Assembly: GCA_027858835.1 (NCBI GenBank)
Contig: JAQIBY010000145.1
Coordinates: 1-32,047 of the forward strand
Origin: Bacteroidales bacterium
GTDB lineage: Bacteria; Bacteroidota; Bacteroidia; Bacteroidales; ML635J-15
Direction: 5' to 3'
Length of the DNA stretch: 32,047 bases
A model generated the notes under the pieces. The model worked only from the letters and a program-made list of their open reading frames with translations, did no database searches and was not told where the DNA came from. The position numbers and the translations under genes are program-made. Shown here piece by piece: positions 7,904 to 16,578 of the stretch (its first letter is position 1; each line of letters opens with the position of its first letter).

Positions 7904-8482
7904 TTATTTTTCAGCCATTTTTCTGCCGGCTCTAAGGGCTTTGATATTCATTTCCACAACTTCCTCGCCTTTGCGTCCGAAAAGTTCTTTCAATGCATCT
8001 TCTAACTCGCTCATTTCCATTTTCAGGAAAGGCGAAGCTGCACCCAGCATCACAATATTCGATGCTCTGGCAGAGCCTACTTCATCCTTGGCAATTTGGT
8101 CAGCATCAATTGCAACATGATGATCCATTGCTTTAATTTCTTTCATCAAATATTCCAATTCGGGATAATTTGGAATATTAATGAAAGGTTTTGTGCTGGT
8201 AATCAGATAACCACCTTTTTTCAAGAAAGGCAAATATCTCAGAGATTCCATCGGTTCAACAGAAAGAATCATATCTGCGCCACCTTTTGCAATTAAATCA
8301 GAATGAATCGGTTTGTCGGAAATACGAAGATTTGACTGCACATCTCCCCCACGCTGGCTCATTCCATGAACTTCAGCTTGTTTAAGATAAAGCCCTTTAT
8401 TTACAGCGGCTGTTCCAATTGCTGCAGCGATAGTCAGAATTCCCTGACCACCTACACCTGCTAATATAATGTCAATTTTCAT
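7904..8482 (-). CDS. iorB: Indolepyruvate:ferredoxin oxidoreductase, beta subunit
   Basis: The beta (gamma-domain) subunit of the enzyme that oxidatively decarboxylates aryl pyruvates, from transaminated aromatic amino acids, to aryl-acetyl-CoA with reduction of ferredoxin. The N-terminus has the characteristic ILAGVGGQGILTIAAAIG motif and the AEVHGMSQRGGDVQSNLRI segment of the pyruvate:ferredoxin oxidoreductase gamma-domain family. At 192 aa it is the usual length. It starts 21 bases after the iorA stop codon, so the two genes are co-transcribed in the order iorA-iorB. Confidence 0.93.
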   Translation of the reverse strand: MKIDIILAGVGGQGILTIAAAIGTAAVNKGLYLKQAEVHGMSQRGGDVQSNLRISDKPIHSDLIAKGGADMILSVEPMESLRYLPFLKKGGYLITSTKPFINIPNYPELEYLMKEIKAMDHHVAIDADQIAKDEVGSARASNIVMLGAASPFLKMEMSELEDALKELFGRKGEEVVEMNIKALRAGRKMAEK

Positions 8483-8503
8483 GATATCAATTTTTAAAAA
8501 TTC

Positions 8504-10111
8504 TTATTTCTTTTTGGCTTTATGCTTGGCACGATTCTTACGTGCAGCAGTCTGAATACATTCACGTTGTGGAATAATCACACTAATCCCTTTATGTTCA
8601 AGCTCTTCTTTCATTATTTGAACATTGGTTTCATGATGTTTTTTCAGCGGATTCATTGCGCGGATGTGTGCTTCAGGGACTCCGAGTCCTTTTACGATAT
8701 CAAACAAGCGACCTTCAGCGTGAGATTTTTGTCCCCCTGTCATTCCTGTTGTTGAGTTATCAGAAATAATAACAACAATCGGTGAATCTTTAATGACAGC
8801 GTCTAAAAGCCCGGTCATTCCAGAGTGAATGAATGTAGAATCTCCTATCATCGAGACAGCAGGAACCAGTCCTGCATCCGCAGCGCCAATTGCCATTGTT
8901 ATAGAAGCTCCCATATCAACACAAGAATTGATTGCATTAAACGGAGCAAGTGCACCTAAGGTATAGCAACCAATATCAGAGAAAACGCGTCCATCTCCGT
9001 AAGGTTCCAGTGCAACAGCCAAAGCATTATAAACATCGCGATGACTACACCCCGGGCATAATGCCGGTGGGCGTCCTGCCAACATTTCCGGAATAGGTTT
9101 TCCTTCTTCTATTTCAATTCCAAGTGCATGTGCAACAAGTTCAGGATTCAATTCTCCATCTCTTGGCAAAGCGCCGTTTAATCGTCCATGAATTGGTTTT
9201 CCTTCATCGAAAAATCCACGAATTAAACGCTCAAATAAGGGTTGTCCTTCTTCAAGAATCAATAATTCATCACAATTTGCTTTTAATTTTTCAATTTTCT
9301 TACGTGGTAATGGATATTGAGAAACTTTAACCACGTCATAAGGGCATCCATTCGGATAATTTTCCATTACATAATTGTAAGCGATACCACAAGCTACAAT
9401 TCCCAATTTTTTATCGATCCCTTCTTCGTAACGATTAAAATCGGATTCATCAGATGCATTTTCCATGACAGGCTGCATCTCCAATAGTTTTTTGTAATTT
9501 TCGCGAGCGATTGATGGCAACAAAATAAATTGTCTAGGGTCTTTTGGCAATGCACCTTTCAATTCCGGTTGTGACGTTTTACGTTCCACACCTGAACGAG
9601 AGTGAGCCAATCGTGTAGTAATACGTAACAATACCGGAGCATTTAGCTTTTCTGACAATTCGAAGGCTGAATATGCCATATCATAAGCCTCTTGCTGAGT
9701 CGCTGGTTCAAGAATCGGAATTAAGCTAAAGTCACCGTAAAAACGACTATCTTGCTCATTCTGGCTAGAGTGCATGCTTGGATCATCAGCAGCGAGAATC
9801 ACTAATCCACCGTTCACACCGGTAACAGCAGCATTTACGAAAGCATCAGCAGCCACATTTACTCCAACATGTTTCATGCAGACCATAGCACGTTTTCCGG
9901 CATATGACATACCGATAGCCGACTCTGTTGCAGTTTTTTCATTTGCAGACCATTGTCTGTGCAGATATTTTTCAGCTGCTTCTTTTGAATGCTGAACATA
10001 TTCCATGATTTCAGTTGACGGAGTTCCCGGATAAGCGTAGCATCCAGACATCCCGCCGTCAATTGCTCCCTGAGCAATTGCTTCGTCTCCTAACAACAAT
10101 AATTTTTGCAT
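8504..10111 (-). CDS. iorA: Indolepyruvate:ferredoxin oxidoreductase, alpha subunit, without C-terminal ferredoxin domain
   Basis: The alpha subunit binds thiamine diphosphate and carries out the 2-oxo acid decarboxylation. The N-terminal domain opens with LLLGDEAIAQGAIDGG and AYPGTPSTEI. The TPP domain has LCPGCSHRDVYNAL near residue 350 and GDSTFIHSG followed by IISDNSTTGMTGG. In archaeal and many bacterial homologues two 4Fe-4S clusters follow in a C-terminal ferredoxin-like domain. This 535-aa protein instead ends in a basic tail (KNRAKHKAKKK) with no CxxCxxC motif. Similar short versions occur, as I recall, in Bacteroidota. Electron exit to ferredoxin then needs another route or subunit. 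Confidence 0.93.
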   Translation of the reverse strand: MQKLLLLGDEAIAQGAIDGGMSGCYAYPGTPSTEIMEYVQHSKEAAEKYLHRQWSANEKTATESAIGMSYAGKRAMVCMKHVGVNVAADAFVNAAVTGVNGGLVILAADDPSMHSSQNEQDSRFYGDFSLIPILEPATQQEAYDMAYSAFELSEKLNAPVLLRITTRLAHSRSGVERKTSQPELKGALPKDPRQFILLPSIARENYKKLLEMQPVMENASDESDFNRYEEGIDKKLGIVACGIAYNYVMENYPNGCPYDVVKVSQYPLPRKKIEKLKANCDELLILEEGQPLFERLIRGFFDEGKPIHGRLNGALPRDGELNPELVAHALGIEIEEGKPIPEMLAGRPPALCPGCSHRDVYNALAVALEPYGDGRVFSDIGCYTLGALAPFNAINSCVDMGASITMAIGAADAGLVPAVSMIGDSTFIHSGMTGLLDAVIKDSPIVVIISDNSTTGMTGGQKSHAEGRLFDIVKGLGVPEAHIRAMNPLKKHHETNVQIMKEELEHKGISVIIPQRECIQTAARKNRAKHKAKKK

Positions 10112-10193
10112 AATATTTTATTTTTCTTTTCTATTTCTTAATGGTGCACGAAAATAAAAAAAATAATGAGAATATTTCATGTCAAATAACAGA

Positions 10194-10607
10194 CTATTCA
10201 CCAATAACTGTAATTATTATATTTCTACGACAGGAATTACGCCTAAACTCGCATAAAAAGATGCCTTGCCATGTCCCAAGTGCCAAACGTCCATCTTTAA
10301 TTGGAATAGTCAAACTCTGCCCAAGCAAAGATGATTTAATATGAGCAGGCATATCGTCGGGACCTTCTTCGGTGTGTTTAAAGTCAGCATCATCCTCAGG
10401 GACAAGCTTATCGAGAAAATATCGAAAATCGGACTGGACATCTGGTGATGCGTTTTCATTTATACACAATCCGGCACTGGTATGTTTTAAAAAGATATTA
10501 ACAATCCCATGTTGAGGAAGAGAGGGAATTGCCGCCTCAATTTCACCACTTATCAGGTTTAATCCATACTTCAGAGATTGCAACCTTATTTCCATTTGAT
10601 GCGTCAT
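10194..10607 (-). CDS. YjbQ/UPF0047 family protein
   Basis: The 137-residue protein has the three signature segments of the YjbQ family: HTSAGLCINENASPDV, EGPDDMPAHIK and LGTWQGIFLCEFR. Conserved His and Asp/Glu residues in these segments form the family's metal-like active site. Members can replace thiamine-phosphate synthase when overproduced (hence 'secondary thiamine-phosphate synthase'), but their natural substrate is not established. It precedes iorA on the same strand with an 82-bp gap that shows no clear promoter, so co-transcription with the TPP-dependent IorAB is possible but unproven. Confidence 0.9.
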   Translation of the reverse strand: MTHQMEIRLQSLKYGLNLISGEIEAAIPSLPQHGIVNIFLKHTSAGLCINENASPDVQSDFRYFLDKLVPEDDADFKHTEEGPDDMPAHIKSSLLGQSLTIPIKDGRLALGTWQGIFLCEFRRNSCRRNIIITVIGE

Positions 10608-10674
10608 AAAATAAAATTTATGTAAATATATTAAAACATTAGCTGATTTTAAATGTTATTTTATAATTATTCTA

Positions 10675-10682
10675 TATATTTG
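10675..10682 (+). promoter_or_regulatory. -7 element upstream of the OmpA-family gene
   Basis: TATATTTG matches the TAnnTTTG consensus and lies 31 bases before the ATG. The -33 region about 19-20 bases upstream is poor (only TG matches), so this is a half-supported promoter. Confidence 0.45.
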
Positions 10683-10713
10683 CAAAACTGAGAACAACAT
10701 TAACAAATTGAAA

Positions 10714-12780
10714 ATGAAAGTATTACTGAAATTACTCGGAATTTTTGCCTTGTTTTGCTTTGTTGCAACACAAGCTTTTGCATCGAATGATCGCAAATTA
10801 TGGAAAGAAGCAGAGAAATCTTTGGCCTTAGGCGAATATGAAGCTGCGATTTCTAATTATAAGATGATCTACGAAAAAAATGCTGAAAATTACAACATGG
10901 CTTTCAAAATCGGCTACAGTTATCTTCACACAGAAAAACTGGAAGATGTTGAGCTTGCTATTGAGTATTTGTCAGAAGCCCACCCACACATTAGCAATAA
11001 TTATAAAGACAAATTCAAGGAACAAGATGCTCCTCCGGAGACAGAATATTATCTGGGTGTGGCTTATCAACTCAAAGCTGATTACACACAAGCGATTGAG
11101 TATTTCAAAGCATACAAAGCTTTTGATAATCGTAATTTAAAAACGCTTACAGATAATTTAATTGATCGTGAAATCCAAAGTTGTGAATTTTCTCAATCAA
11201 ATCCTCCAGAGAAGTATAAAGTGGAAATTTATAATTTTGATGTTGAAATCCCGGAAGGTCAATATTTAAGATGCCCGGTTGTCTCAGGAAATGACTCAGT
11301 TTTTGTCTATACCTTAGGAACCCAGAACGTTTTTCCTCCTGATCTTAATACAGATCGCGATTTATATTATTTGCCCGTTGATGATATTTTTTATTCGACG
11401 TGGGAAAATAATGGATGGTCTGAACCGACAAAAATAACTGAAGACCTTAATCTAGGTGGCTTTACAATGCCTACATCATTATCCTATGATGGAAAAACGC
11501 TGCTTTTAGTTCATGATGATAATGATAATGGAAATATTTATAAGTCAAGTTTTGAAAATGGCAAATGGACAAACGCTGAAAAGCTCAATAAAAACATCAA
11601 CTCCAGAAAATGGGAGTCGCATGCAACAATTGCAAAAACAAACGATAAATTGTATTTCACCTCAGCTAGAAAAGGTGGAAAAGGAGATCTTGACATATAT
11701 GTTTCGGAGTTGACCGGAGAAGGTAACTGGGGAGAACCCAAAACCATTGGTGATAACTTGAATACGGAATTTCATGAAGAAACACCTTTCCTTATTGACA
11801 ATGGAAACCAACTGTATTTCGCATCTGAAGGTCAAGGAAATATGGGTGGATTTGATATGTTTGTCTCTGTTTTCGATTCCGTTGAAAACGAATGGGCAAA
11901 ACCCAAAAATCTCGGATTTCCGTATAATACAGTTGGTAACGATTTGGCATATATCGTTACTTTTCAAGATCGATTTATTTATTGTCCGCAAAACTCAAAT
12001 AAGCGTCGTGATGGTGTAAGTGCATCAGACTGTTTTAGTCTCCACATGCCATATGAAGACAAACTCGTTTCACTTAGAGGGCAAATTTTTATCCCTGAAC
12101 TCAACAATGAGATTCCTGCGGACTTAGTAATTGCTGCAATTGATAAAGAAACCGGAGATACAGTACAAGTTGTAGAGCCTTCAGAAGATGGTTCATTCAT
12201 TATTGAAGATTTAACTGTAGGAGAAGTCACCTTGGTAGCCATGAGCTCAGAATACATTAAAAATCAAACAATTGAAGTTGTTGTTCCCGAAGATTTTTCA
12301 GACATTGAATATCCGCTAGATATTTACCTGAATGCTTCAGAACTTGCACTTAGAACCGATGAGCCTTCTGAAGCAGAAGTTGCATTCGTAATCAAGCACG
12401 TACTATTTGATTTTGATAAATACAATATCAAACAAGAATACGAGCAAAACCTCAACAATCTTGCGGAATTCATGAAAGAACATGATGATTTTATAATTGA
12501 AATTCAAGGACATACTGACCATTACGGTGCAAATAGCTACAACCAGTGGCTTGGTCGCATGCGTGCTCAGTCATTAAAATCATACCTTACTCAGAAAGGC
12601 GTAAAAGCTGATAATCTGTCAATCGTATCATTTGGTGAAGAAAAACCAATTGCAAAACAAATTGATACTGATAAATCAAGACACTTTAATCGCCGTGCTA
12701 TGATTACAGTCAAATCTGATATTGAAGCTGTTCAGGTTGAGGTTGAAGAAATCCCCGTACCAGATCAGTACAAATTGTAA
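10714..12780 (+). CDS. OmpA-family envelope protein with TPR, PD40 propeller and CRD (PorE-like architecture)
   Basis: A 688-aa exported protein. A signal peptide (MKVLLKLLGIFALFCFVATQ) is followed by TPR-like helices (about 30-140) and a PD40/WD40-like propeller (about 160-440, with repeated 'S.DGKTL' and 'LYFxSxGxGxMGGFDMF' blades). Next come a carboxypeptidase-regulatory-like beta domain (about 450-540) and a C-terminal OmpA peptidoglycan-binding domain (about 560-670, IEIQGHTDHYG, GRMRAQSLKSYL, FNRRA). This order is that of the PorE group linked to the type IX secretion system, but similar proteins have other roles. The ATG at 10714 is preferred over the TTG at 10708. It is probably monocistronic, ending at a strong terminator. 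Confidence 0.85.
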   Translation: MKVLLKLLGIFALFCFVATQAFASNDRKLWKEAEKSLALGEYEAAISNYKMIYEKNAENYNMAFKIGYSYLHTEKLEDVELAIEYLSEAHPHISNNYKDKFKEQDAPPETEYYLGVAYQLKADYTQAIEYFKAYKAFDNRNLKTLTDNLIDREIQSCEFSQSNPPEKYKVEIYNFDVEIPEGQYLRCPVVSGNDSVFVYTLGTQNVFPPDLNTDRDLYYLPVDDIFYSTWENNGWSEPTKITEDLNLGGFTMPTSLSYDGKTLLLVHDDNDNGNIYKSSFENGKWTNAEKLNKNINSRKWESHATIAKTNDKLYFTSARKGGKGDLDIYVSELTGEGNWGEPKTIGDNLNTEFHEETPFLIDNGNQLYFASEGQGNMGGFDMFVSVFDSVENEWAKPKNLGFPYNTVGNDLAYIVTFQDRFIYCPQNSNKRRDGVSASDCFSLHMPYEDKLVSLRGQIFIPELNNEIPADLVIAAIDKETGDTVQVVEPSEDGSFIIEDLTVGEVTLVAMSSEYIKNQTIEVVVPEDFSDIEYPLDIYLNASELALRTDEPSEAEVAFVIKHVLFDFDKYNIKQEYEQNLNNLAEFMKEHDDFIIEIQGHTDHYGANSYNQWLGRMRAQSLKSYLTQKGVKADNLSIVSFGEEKPIAKQIDTDKSRHFNRRAMITVKSDIEAVQVEVEEIPVPDQYKL

Positions 12781-12799
12781 AAAAAATATTATTATTCAG

Positions 12800-12834
12800 A
12801 CAGGCTATTCAATTTGAGTAGCCTGTTTTTTTTT
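12800..12834 (+). terminator. Rho-independent terminator after the OmpA-family gene
   Basis: An 11-bp stem (ACAGGCTATTC with GAGTAGCCTGT, one G-U pair) and an AATTT loop are followed by eight or nine T residues. It lies 19 bases after the stop codon and separates this gene from batD. Confidence 0.92.
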
Positions 12835-12889
12835 AAGATTTTTTTAAGGATATGATATAACACAAGAATGAATAAATACGTTTGAAAGC

Positions 12890-12920
12890 ATTGTAAGATT
12901 AACTGATTTAATTAAATTTG
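12890..12920 (+). promoter_or_regulatory. Promoter of batDE
   Basis: ATTG (12890-12893) is followed after 19 bases by TAAATTTG (12913-12920), a close match to the Bacteroidota TTTG-N19-TAnnTTTG promoter. The batD start codon is 28 bases downstream. Together with the preceding terminator it shows batDE is an independent unit. Confidence 0.7.
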
Positions 12921-12947
12921 TATCATTACAAGTAGAGATAATAAATT

Positions 12948-14756
12948 ATGAAAAAGCGATTCGGGATATTCGTTTTACTGATATTTTGTGCAAAGCTTTT
13001 ATTTGCGCAGGATGTTAGCTTTAATGCCAATGCAAAAAACATTGTGCAACAGGGCGAAAATTTCTATCTGAAATATGATATCAATCAAAAATCCAGTAAT
13101 TTCAGTATCCCCAGCTTAGACCCCTTTCAGGTATTGACAGGACCATCACAATCAACATCTTCATCAACACAAATTAAAAATGGAAATGTAAGTCACTCAT
13201 ATTCTTTTTCTTACACATATGTATTAAAAGCTCCTCAAAAAACCGGCACATATCAGCTTCAGCCAGCGCAAGCAATTGTAAACGGGAAAACTTACAAATC
13301 AAATCAGCTCACGGTACAGGTTGTTGCAGGAAATAACAATACTCAAAGTCAATCGCAAAACACAAATACACAAACCCAACAAAACACATCACAAACCGGT
13401 GGCGGTAATCATTTTGTGCGCTTAAATTTAAATAAAACAACTGCCTATCAAGGAGAAGCCATTTACGGAAGTTTTAAAATGTATTTGTCGAATCGGAATT
13501 TGGCAGGATTTAATGAAATTAAATTTCCTGAATACAATGGTTTCTGGGTTGAAGACGTAAACAATCCACGCCAAATCCATCTTAAAATGGAAAATTACAA
13601 TGGCAAAAATTATTATACGGCTGAATTAAAATCTATCGTTTTATTTCCACAGCGAAGCGGTAAACTTGAAATATCCGAAGGAAACTTTAACATTGTCTTG
13701 CAAGAACGTGTAAGCAGCAACCAATCAGGCTCATTATTTGATTCATTTTTCGGCAGAGCACAGAATGTACCTTACACATTAGAAAGCAATGCAATCACTC
13801 TTGATGTTAAACCATTACCCACTCAACAACCAGCCTCCTTTATTGGCGCAGTTGGTGACTTTTCGGTTAGCACAATGTTTTCTCATGACAGTATTGATGT
13901 AAACGATGCTTTCACCGTCAAAGTCAATATCCAGGGAACAGGAAATTTCAGCTTAATTAATCCGCCAAAACTTAATTTGCCCAAAGAATTTGAAGTTTAC
14001 GACCCGGAAGTCAATAAAAATCTATCAAAAACAGCAAATGGAAGCTCAGGAGATATCAGCTGGATATACACAATAATCCCGAGGTATCCGGAAAAATACA
14101 TTTTAAAACCGATTGAAATTTCATGGTTTAATCCTAAAAAGAAATCTTATCAAAGCTATCAGAGCAAATCACATGAAATTTATGTTAATCGCACTGCAGA
14201 TTTTAAAGAAGAAAATGCACAAACGAGTTTTTCTAGTTCTGAAATTGAGATGATGGAAAATGACATCAGGTACATTAAACCAATTCCAAAAAAACGAGCG
14301 AAACCGCTGATAGGAACCTGGTATTTTTGGTTGGCTTACCTCCTGCCCTTTCTGGGATTTGTGCTCATTGTAATATTGCGCAGAAAACAGATAAAGGAAC
14401 GTGCGAATATTGCTAAAATACGAAATAAAAAAGCCAATAAAATGGCACGTAAACGCTTGAAAATAGCGAAAACCTTAATGGATGAAGGAAAACCTGAATT
14501 TTACAATGAGGTAATAAAAGCCCTTTGGGGATATATTGCCGACAAATTGGATATGGATATTGCAAACTTATCCAGAGAATCTGTTGCTGAACGAATGCAA
14601 GAAAAACAATTGTCGGAAGACCTGATTAAAAAATTATTGTACATCATTGATATTTGTGAATACGCACATTTTGCTCCGGCCGATGAGGAGAATGATCCAA
14701 AGCGAATTTATCAATACACAGCAGGTTTAATTACAAAACTTGAACAAAACTTGTAA
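12948..14756 (+). CDS. batD: BatD family protein
   Basis: A 602-aa membrane-anchored protein with a signal peptide (about 1-20, ending LLFAQ), a large beta-rich periplasmic region and a Q/N/T-rich linker near 130-150. One membrane segment follows near 460-480 (WYFWLAYLLPFLGFVLIVIL), then a basic cytoplasmic tail containing EVIKALWGYIADKL and LYIIDICEYAHFAP. This is the BatD pattern. Bat proteins, usually encoded with MoxR and the VWA proteins BatA and BatB, were linked to aerotolerance in Bacteroides; their molecular role remains unclear. batE follows after 2 bases, but batA-C and moxR are not next to it here. Confidence 0.9.
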   Translation: MKKRFGIFVLLIFCAKLLFAQDVSFNANAKNIVQQGENFYLKYDINQKSSNFSIPSLDPFQVLTGPSQSTSSSTQIKNGNVSHSYSFSYTYVLKAPQKTGTYQLQPAQAIVNGKTYKSNQLTVQVVAGNNNTQSQSQNTNTQTQQNTSQTGGGNHFVRLNLNKTTAYQGEAIYGSFKMYLSNRNLAGFNEIKFPEYNGFWVEDVNNPRQIHLKMENYNGKNYYTAELKSIVLFPQRSGKLEISEGNFNIVLQERVSSNQSGSLFDSFFGRAQNVPYTLESNAITLDVKPLPTQQPASFIGAVGDFSVSTMFSHDSIDVNDAFTVKVNIQGTGNFSLINPPKLNLPKEFEVYDPEVNKNLSKTANGSSGDISWIYTIIPRYPEKYILKPIEISWFNPKKKSYQSYQSKSHEIYVNRTADFKEENAQTSFSSSEIEMMENDIRYIKPIPKKRAKPLIGTWYFWLAYLLPFLGFVLIVILRRKQIKERANIAKIRNKKANKMARKRLKIAKTLMDEGKPEFYNEVIKALWGYIADKLDMDIANLSRESVAERMQEKQLSEDLIKKLLYIIDICEYAHFAPADEENDPKRIYQYTAGLITKLEQNL

Positions 14757-14758
14757 TT

Positions 14759-15505
14759 ATGAAACGAATCTTTTTCATCATAATTTTACTGTCAGCAATC
14801 GCCCAAGGATTTGCTGGGGAGTCACTTAGAGATAGTGCTGCCTCATGGTACCAACAGGATCGGTTTGATAAAGCAATTGATGCTTGGGAAAGCATTTTGG
14901 AAGCAGAAGGTGAGTGTGCAGAACTGTATTACAATCTCGGAAATGCATATTTTAAACTTGATGATACGGGAAAATCCATTTTGTATTACGAAAGAGCGAG
15001 GCTTCTGTCTCCAGAAGATGATGACATTCAACATAATTTGGAGATTGCGCGTGCACAAATCGCCGATCGTGTAGAGGCAATTCCCGATTTGTTTTTCATT
15101 GTTTGGCTCAATGCATTAAATCGCTGGATATCCGGGACAGCATGGGGCGTTTTTAGCATTATTCTGTTTCTTTCAGTGCTCGGGATAAGCTTGTGGCGCT
15201 TGTTCAGACATAAAATTCGAGGGAACAAATTATTGAACTACACGGTAATCAATTTGCTGATTTTCTCAGGCATTACCCTCTTGTTGGCTCTGCGTGCGGA
15301 TAAAATGACAAAACAAAGCAATGAAGCCATTATTATGGAGGATGTACTTGTGAAAAGCTCACCGGCTGAAACCGGAACTAATTTATTTGAAATCCATGAA
15401 GGTCTAAAAGTCGAAATCAAAGATTCTGTAAACAGTTTTTATGAAATCCGTTTAAGCGATGGAAAAGTAGGCTGGATTCGTGCAGGTACACTTAAGGACA
15501 TTTAA
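14759..15505 (+). CDS. batE: BatE, TPR/SH3 membrane protein
   Basis: A 248-aa protein with a signal peptide, TPR repeats at about 25-105 (YYNLGNAYFKLDDTGKSILYYERA) and two membrane segments near 126-147 and 160-180. A C-terminal bacterial SH3-like domain follows (about 188-248, VLVKSSPAETGTNLFEIHEG and KVGWIRAGTL). This is the BatE layout. It starts 2 bases after the batD stop codon and is presumably translated from the same message. It ends only 7 bases from the convergent DUF2027 gene, and no terminator fits in that gap. Confidence 0.9.
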   Translation: MKRIFFIIILLSAIAQGFAGESLRDSAASWYQQDRFDKAIDAWESILEAEGECAELYYNLGNAYFKLDDTGKSILYYERARLLSPEDDDIQHNLEIARAQIADRVEAIPDLFFIVWLNALNRWISGTAWGVFSIILFLSVLGISLWRLFRHKIRGNKLLNYTVINLLIFSGITLLLALRADKMTKQSNEAIIMEDVLVKSSPAETGTNLFEIHEGLKVEIKDSVNSFYEIRLSDGKVGWIRAGTLKDI

Positions 15506-15512
15506 TAGTAAT

Positions 15513-16535
15513 CTATTTCGCTTTTCGTCCGGGAAATACTTTTGTCGCACCAAAACCATATTCCTTAAAGGAAGCATCTTCATACATTAAATAATATTCC
15601 TTTTCCAATGCATCACGTAAGGTTTTTTTCAATGTACCATTACCAATTCCGTGAATAAACACAACTTGAGATACTTTATCAACAATGGCTTTATCTAAAA
15701 TCTTACGAAAATAATCCATTTGAAAGTTCAGAATTTCAGTATTTGACATCCCAACAACCGAATCAACCAAGACATTTATATGTAAATCTTCTTCCCAAAT
15801 TACCGGAGAAGGATGTTTTTTTGAACGTACCGCTTTTTCTGCATCCACAGATTCCTGCAACGTTTTTTCATGCAGCACTTCATCAATCAATTCGGGAGCT
15901 GATGTTTTCGAATTATAAATATCAAAAATTAATGCTGGTACAGAAAAATATTCATTAGTCTCATAATTTCCGCTCAACAATAATCGGGTTGCTTTATTTT
16001 TCACTTTTCCCTGCACCAAAGGTTGAAGCGATTTCATTCGGTCTCCGGCAAAAAATCCTTGCAAAATCAACTGACGTACTTCATCCAAATCATTATCAGA
16101 AAATTCTCCCACCTCCATTTTCGTGTCTGGTTCAAGCACATCCTGAACAATTAGGCGATGGTCATCGTCTTGAACGCGCGTATAAATTGCACAGGGGAAA
16201 AACCACGGCGTATCATTAATCAGATGCAGAATTACTCCGTTATTTGAAGTGTTTCGTGTAAAAGCAAGCAAAATTTTCTTTTCATCTTCACTTTCACTAA
16301 CCCGCATATCATCAGCTTTTCGTTCTGTGTTTTTCTCAAGTGAATTTCCTTTCGAGAAACCAGCAGATTCAACCAATACCAACTCTCCAGGAGGCATGGG
16401 ATAATCAAAACCGTCTTCATTTTCAACCAATACCATTCCGTCTTTACGCAAGCGTTTTACGATACCACCGCCAACTTCGTTTAAAAACCGAACCTTATCT
16501 CCTTTTTGATAGCTGTGTAAATTCATTGAACTCAT
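15513..16535 (-). CDS. DUF2027 / Smr-domain protein
   Basis: A 340-aa cytoplasmic protein of a Bacteroidota family. The N-terminal 60 residues form a small SH3/KOW-like barrel (GDKVRFLNEVGGGIVKRL). The middle is the DUF2027 beta domain, and the last 85 residues are a Smr domain (LVDSVVGMSNTEILNFQM, VFIHGIGNGTLKKTLR). Smr domains occur in MutS2 and act as nucleases in other proteins; the H-G-x-G-x-G-x-L motif is intact (HGIGNGTLK). The role of this family is not known. The ATG at 16533-16535 has an AAGGA-like ribosome site upstream. The gene is divergent from queA. Confidence 0.85.
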   Translation of the reverse strand: MSSMNLHSYQKGDKVRFLNEVGGGIVKRLRKDGMVLVENEDGFDYPMPPGELVLVESAGFSKGNSLEKNTERKADDMRVSESEDEKKILLAFTRNTSNNGVILHLINDTPWFFPCAIYTRVQDDDHRLIVQDVLEPDTKMEVGEFSDNDLDEVRQLILQGFFAGDRMKSLQPLVQGKVKNKATRLLLSGNYETNEYFSVPALIFDIYNSKTSAPELIDEVLHEKTLQESVDAEKAVRSKKHPSPVIWEEDLHINVLVDSVVGMSNTEILNFQMDYFRKILDKAIVDKVSQVVFIHGIGNGTLKKTLRDALEKEYYLMYEDASFKEYGFGATKVFPGRKAK

Positions 16536-16578
16536 GTTTTTTTCCTTTATTTTCTGTTATTTTGCACAAAACAATTTT

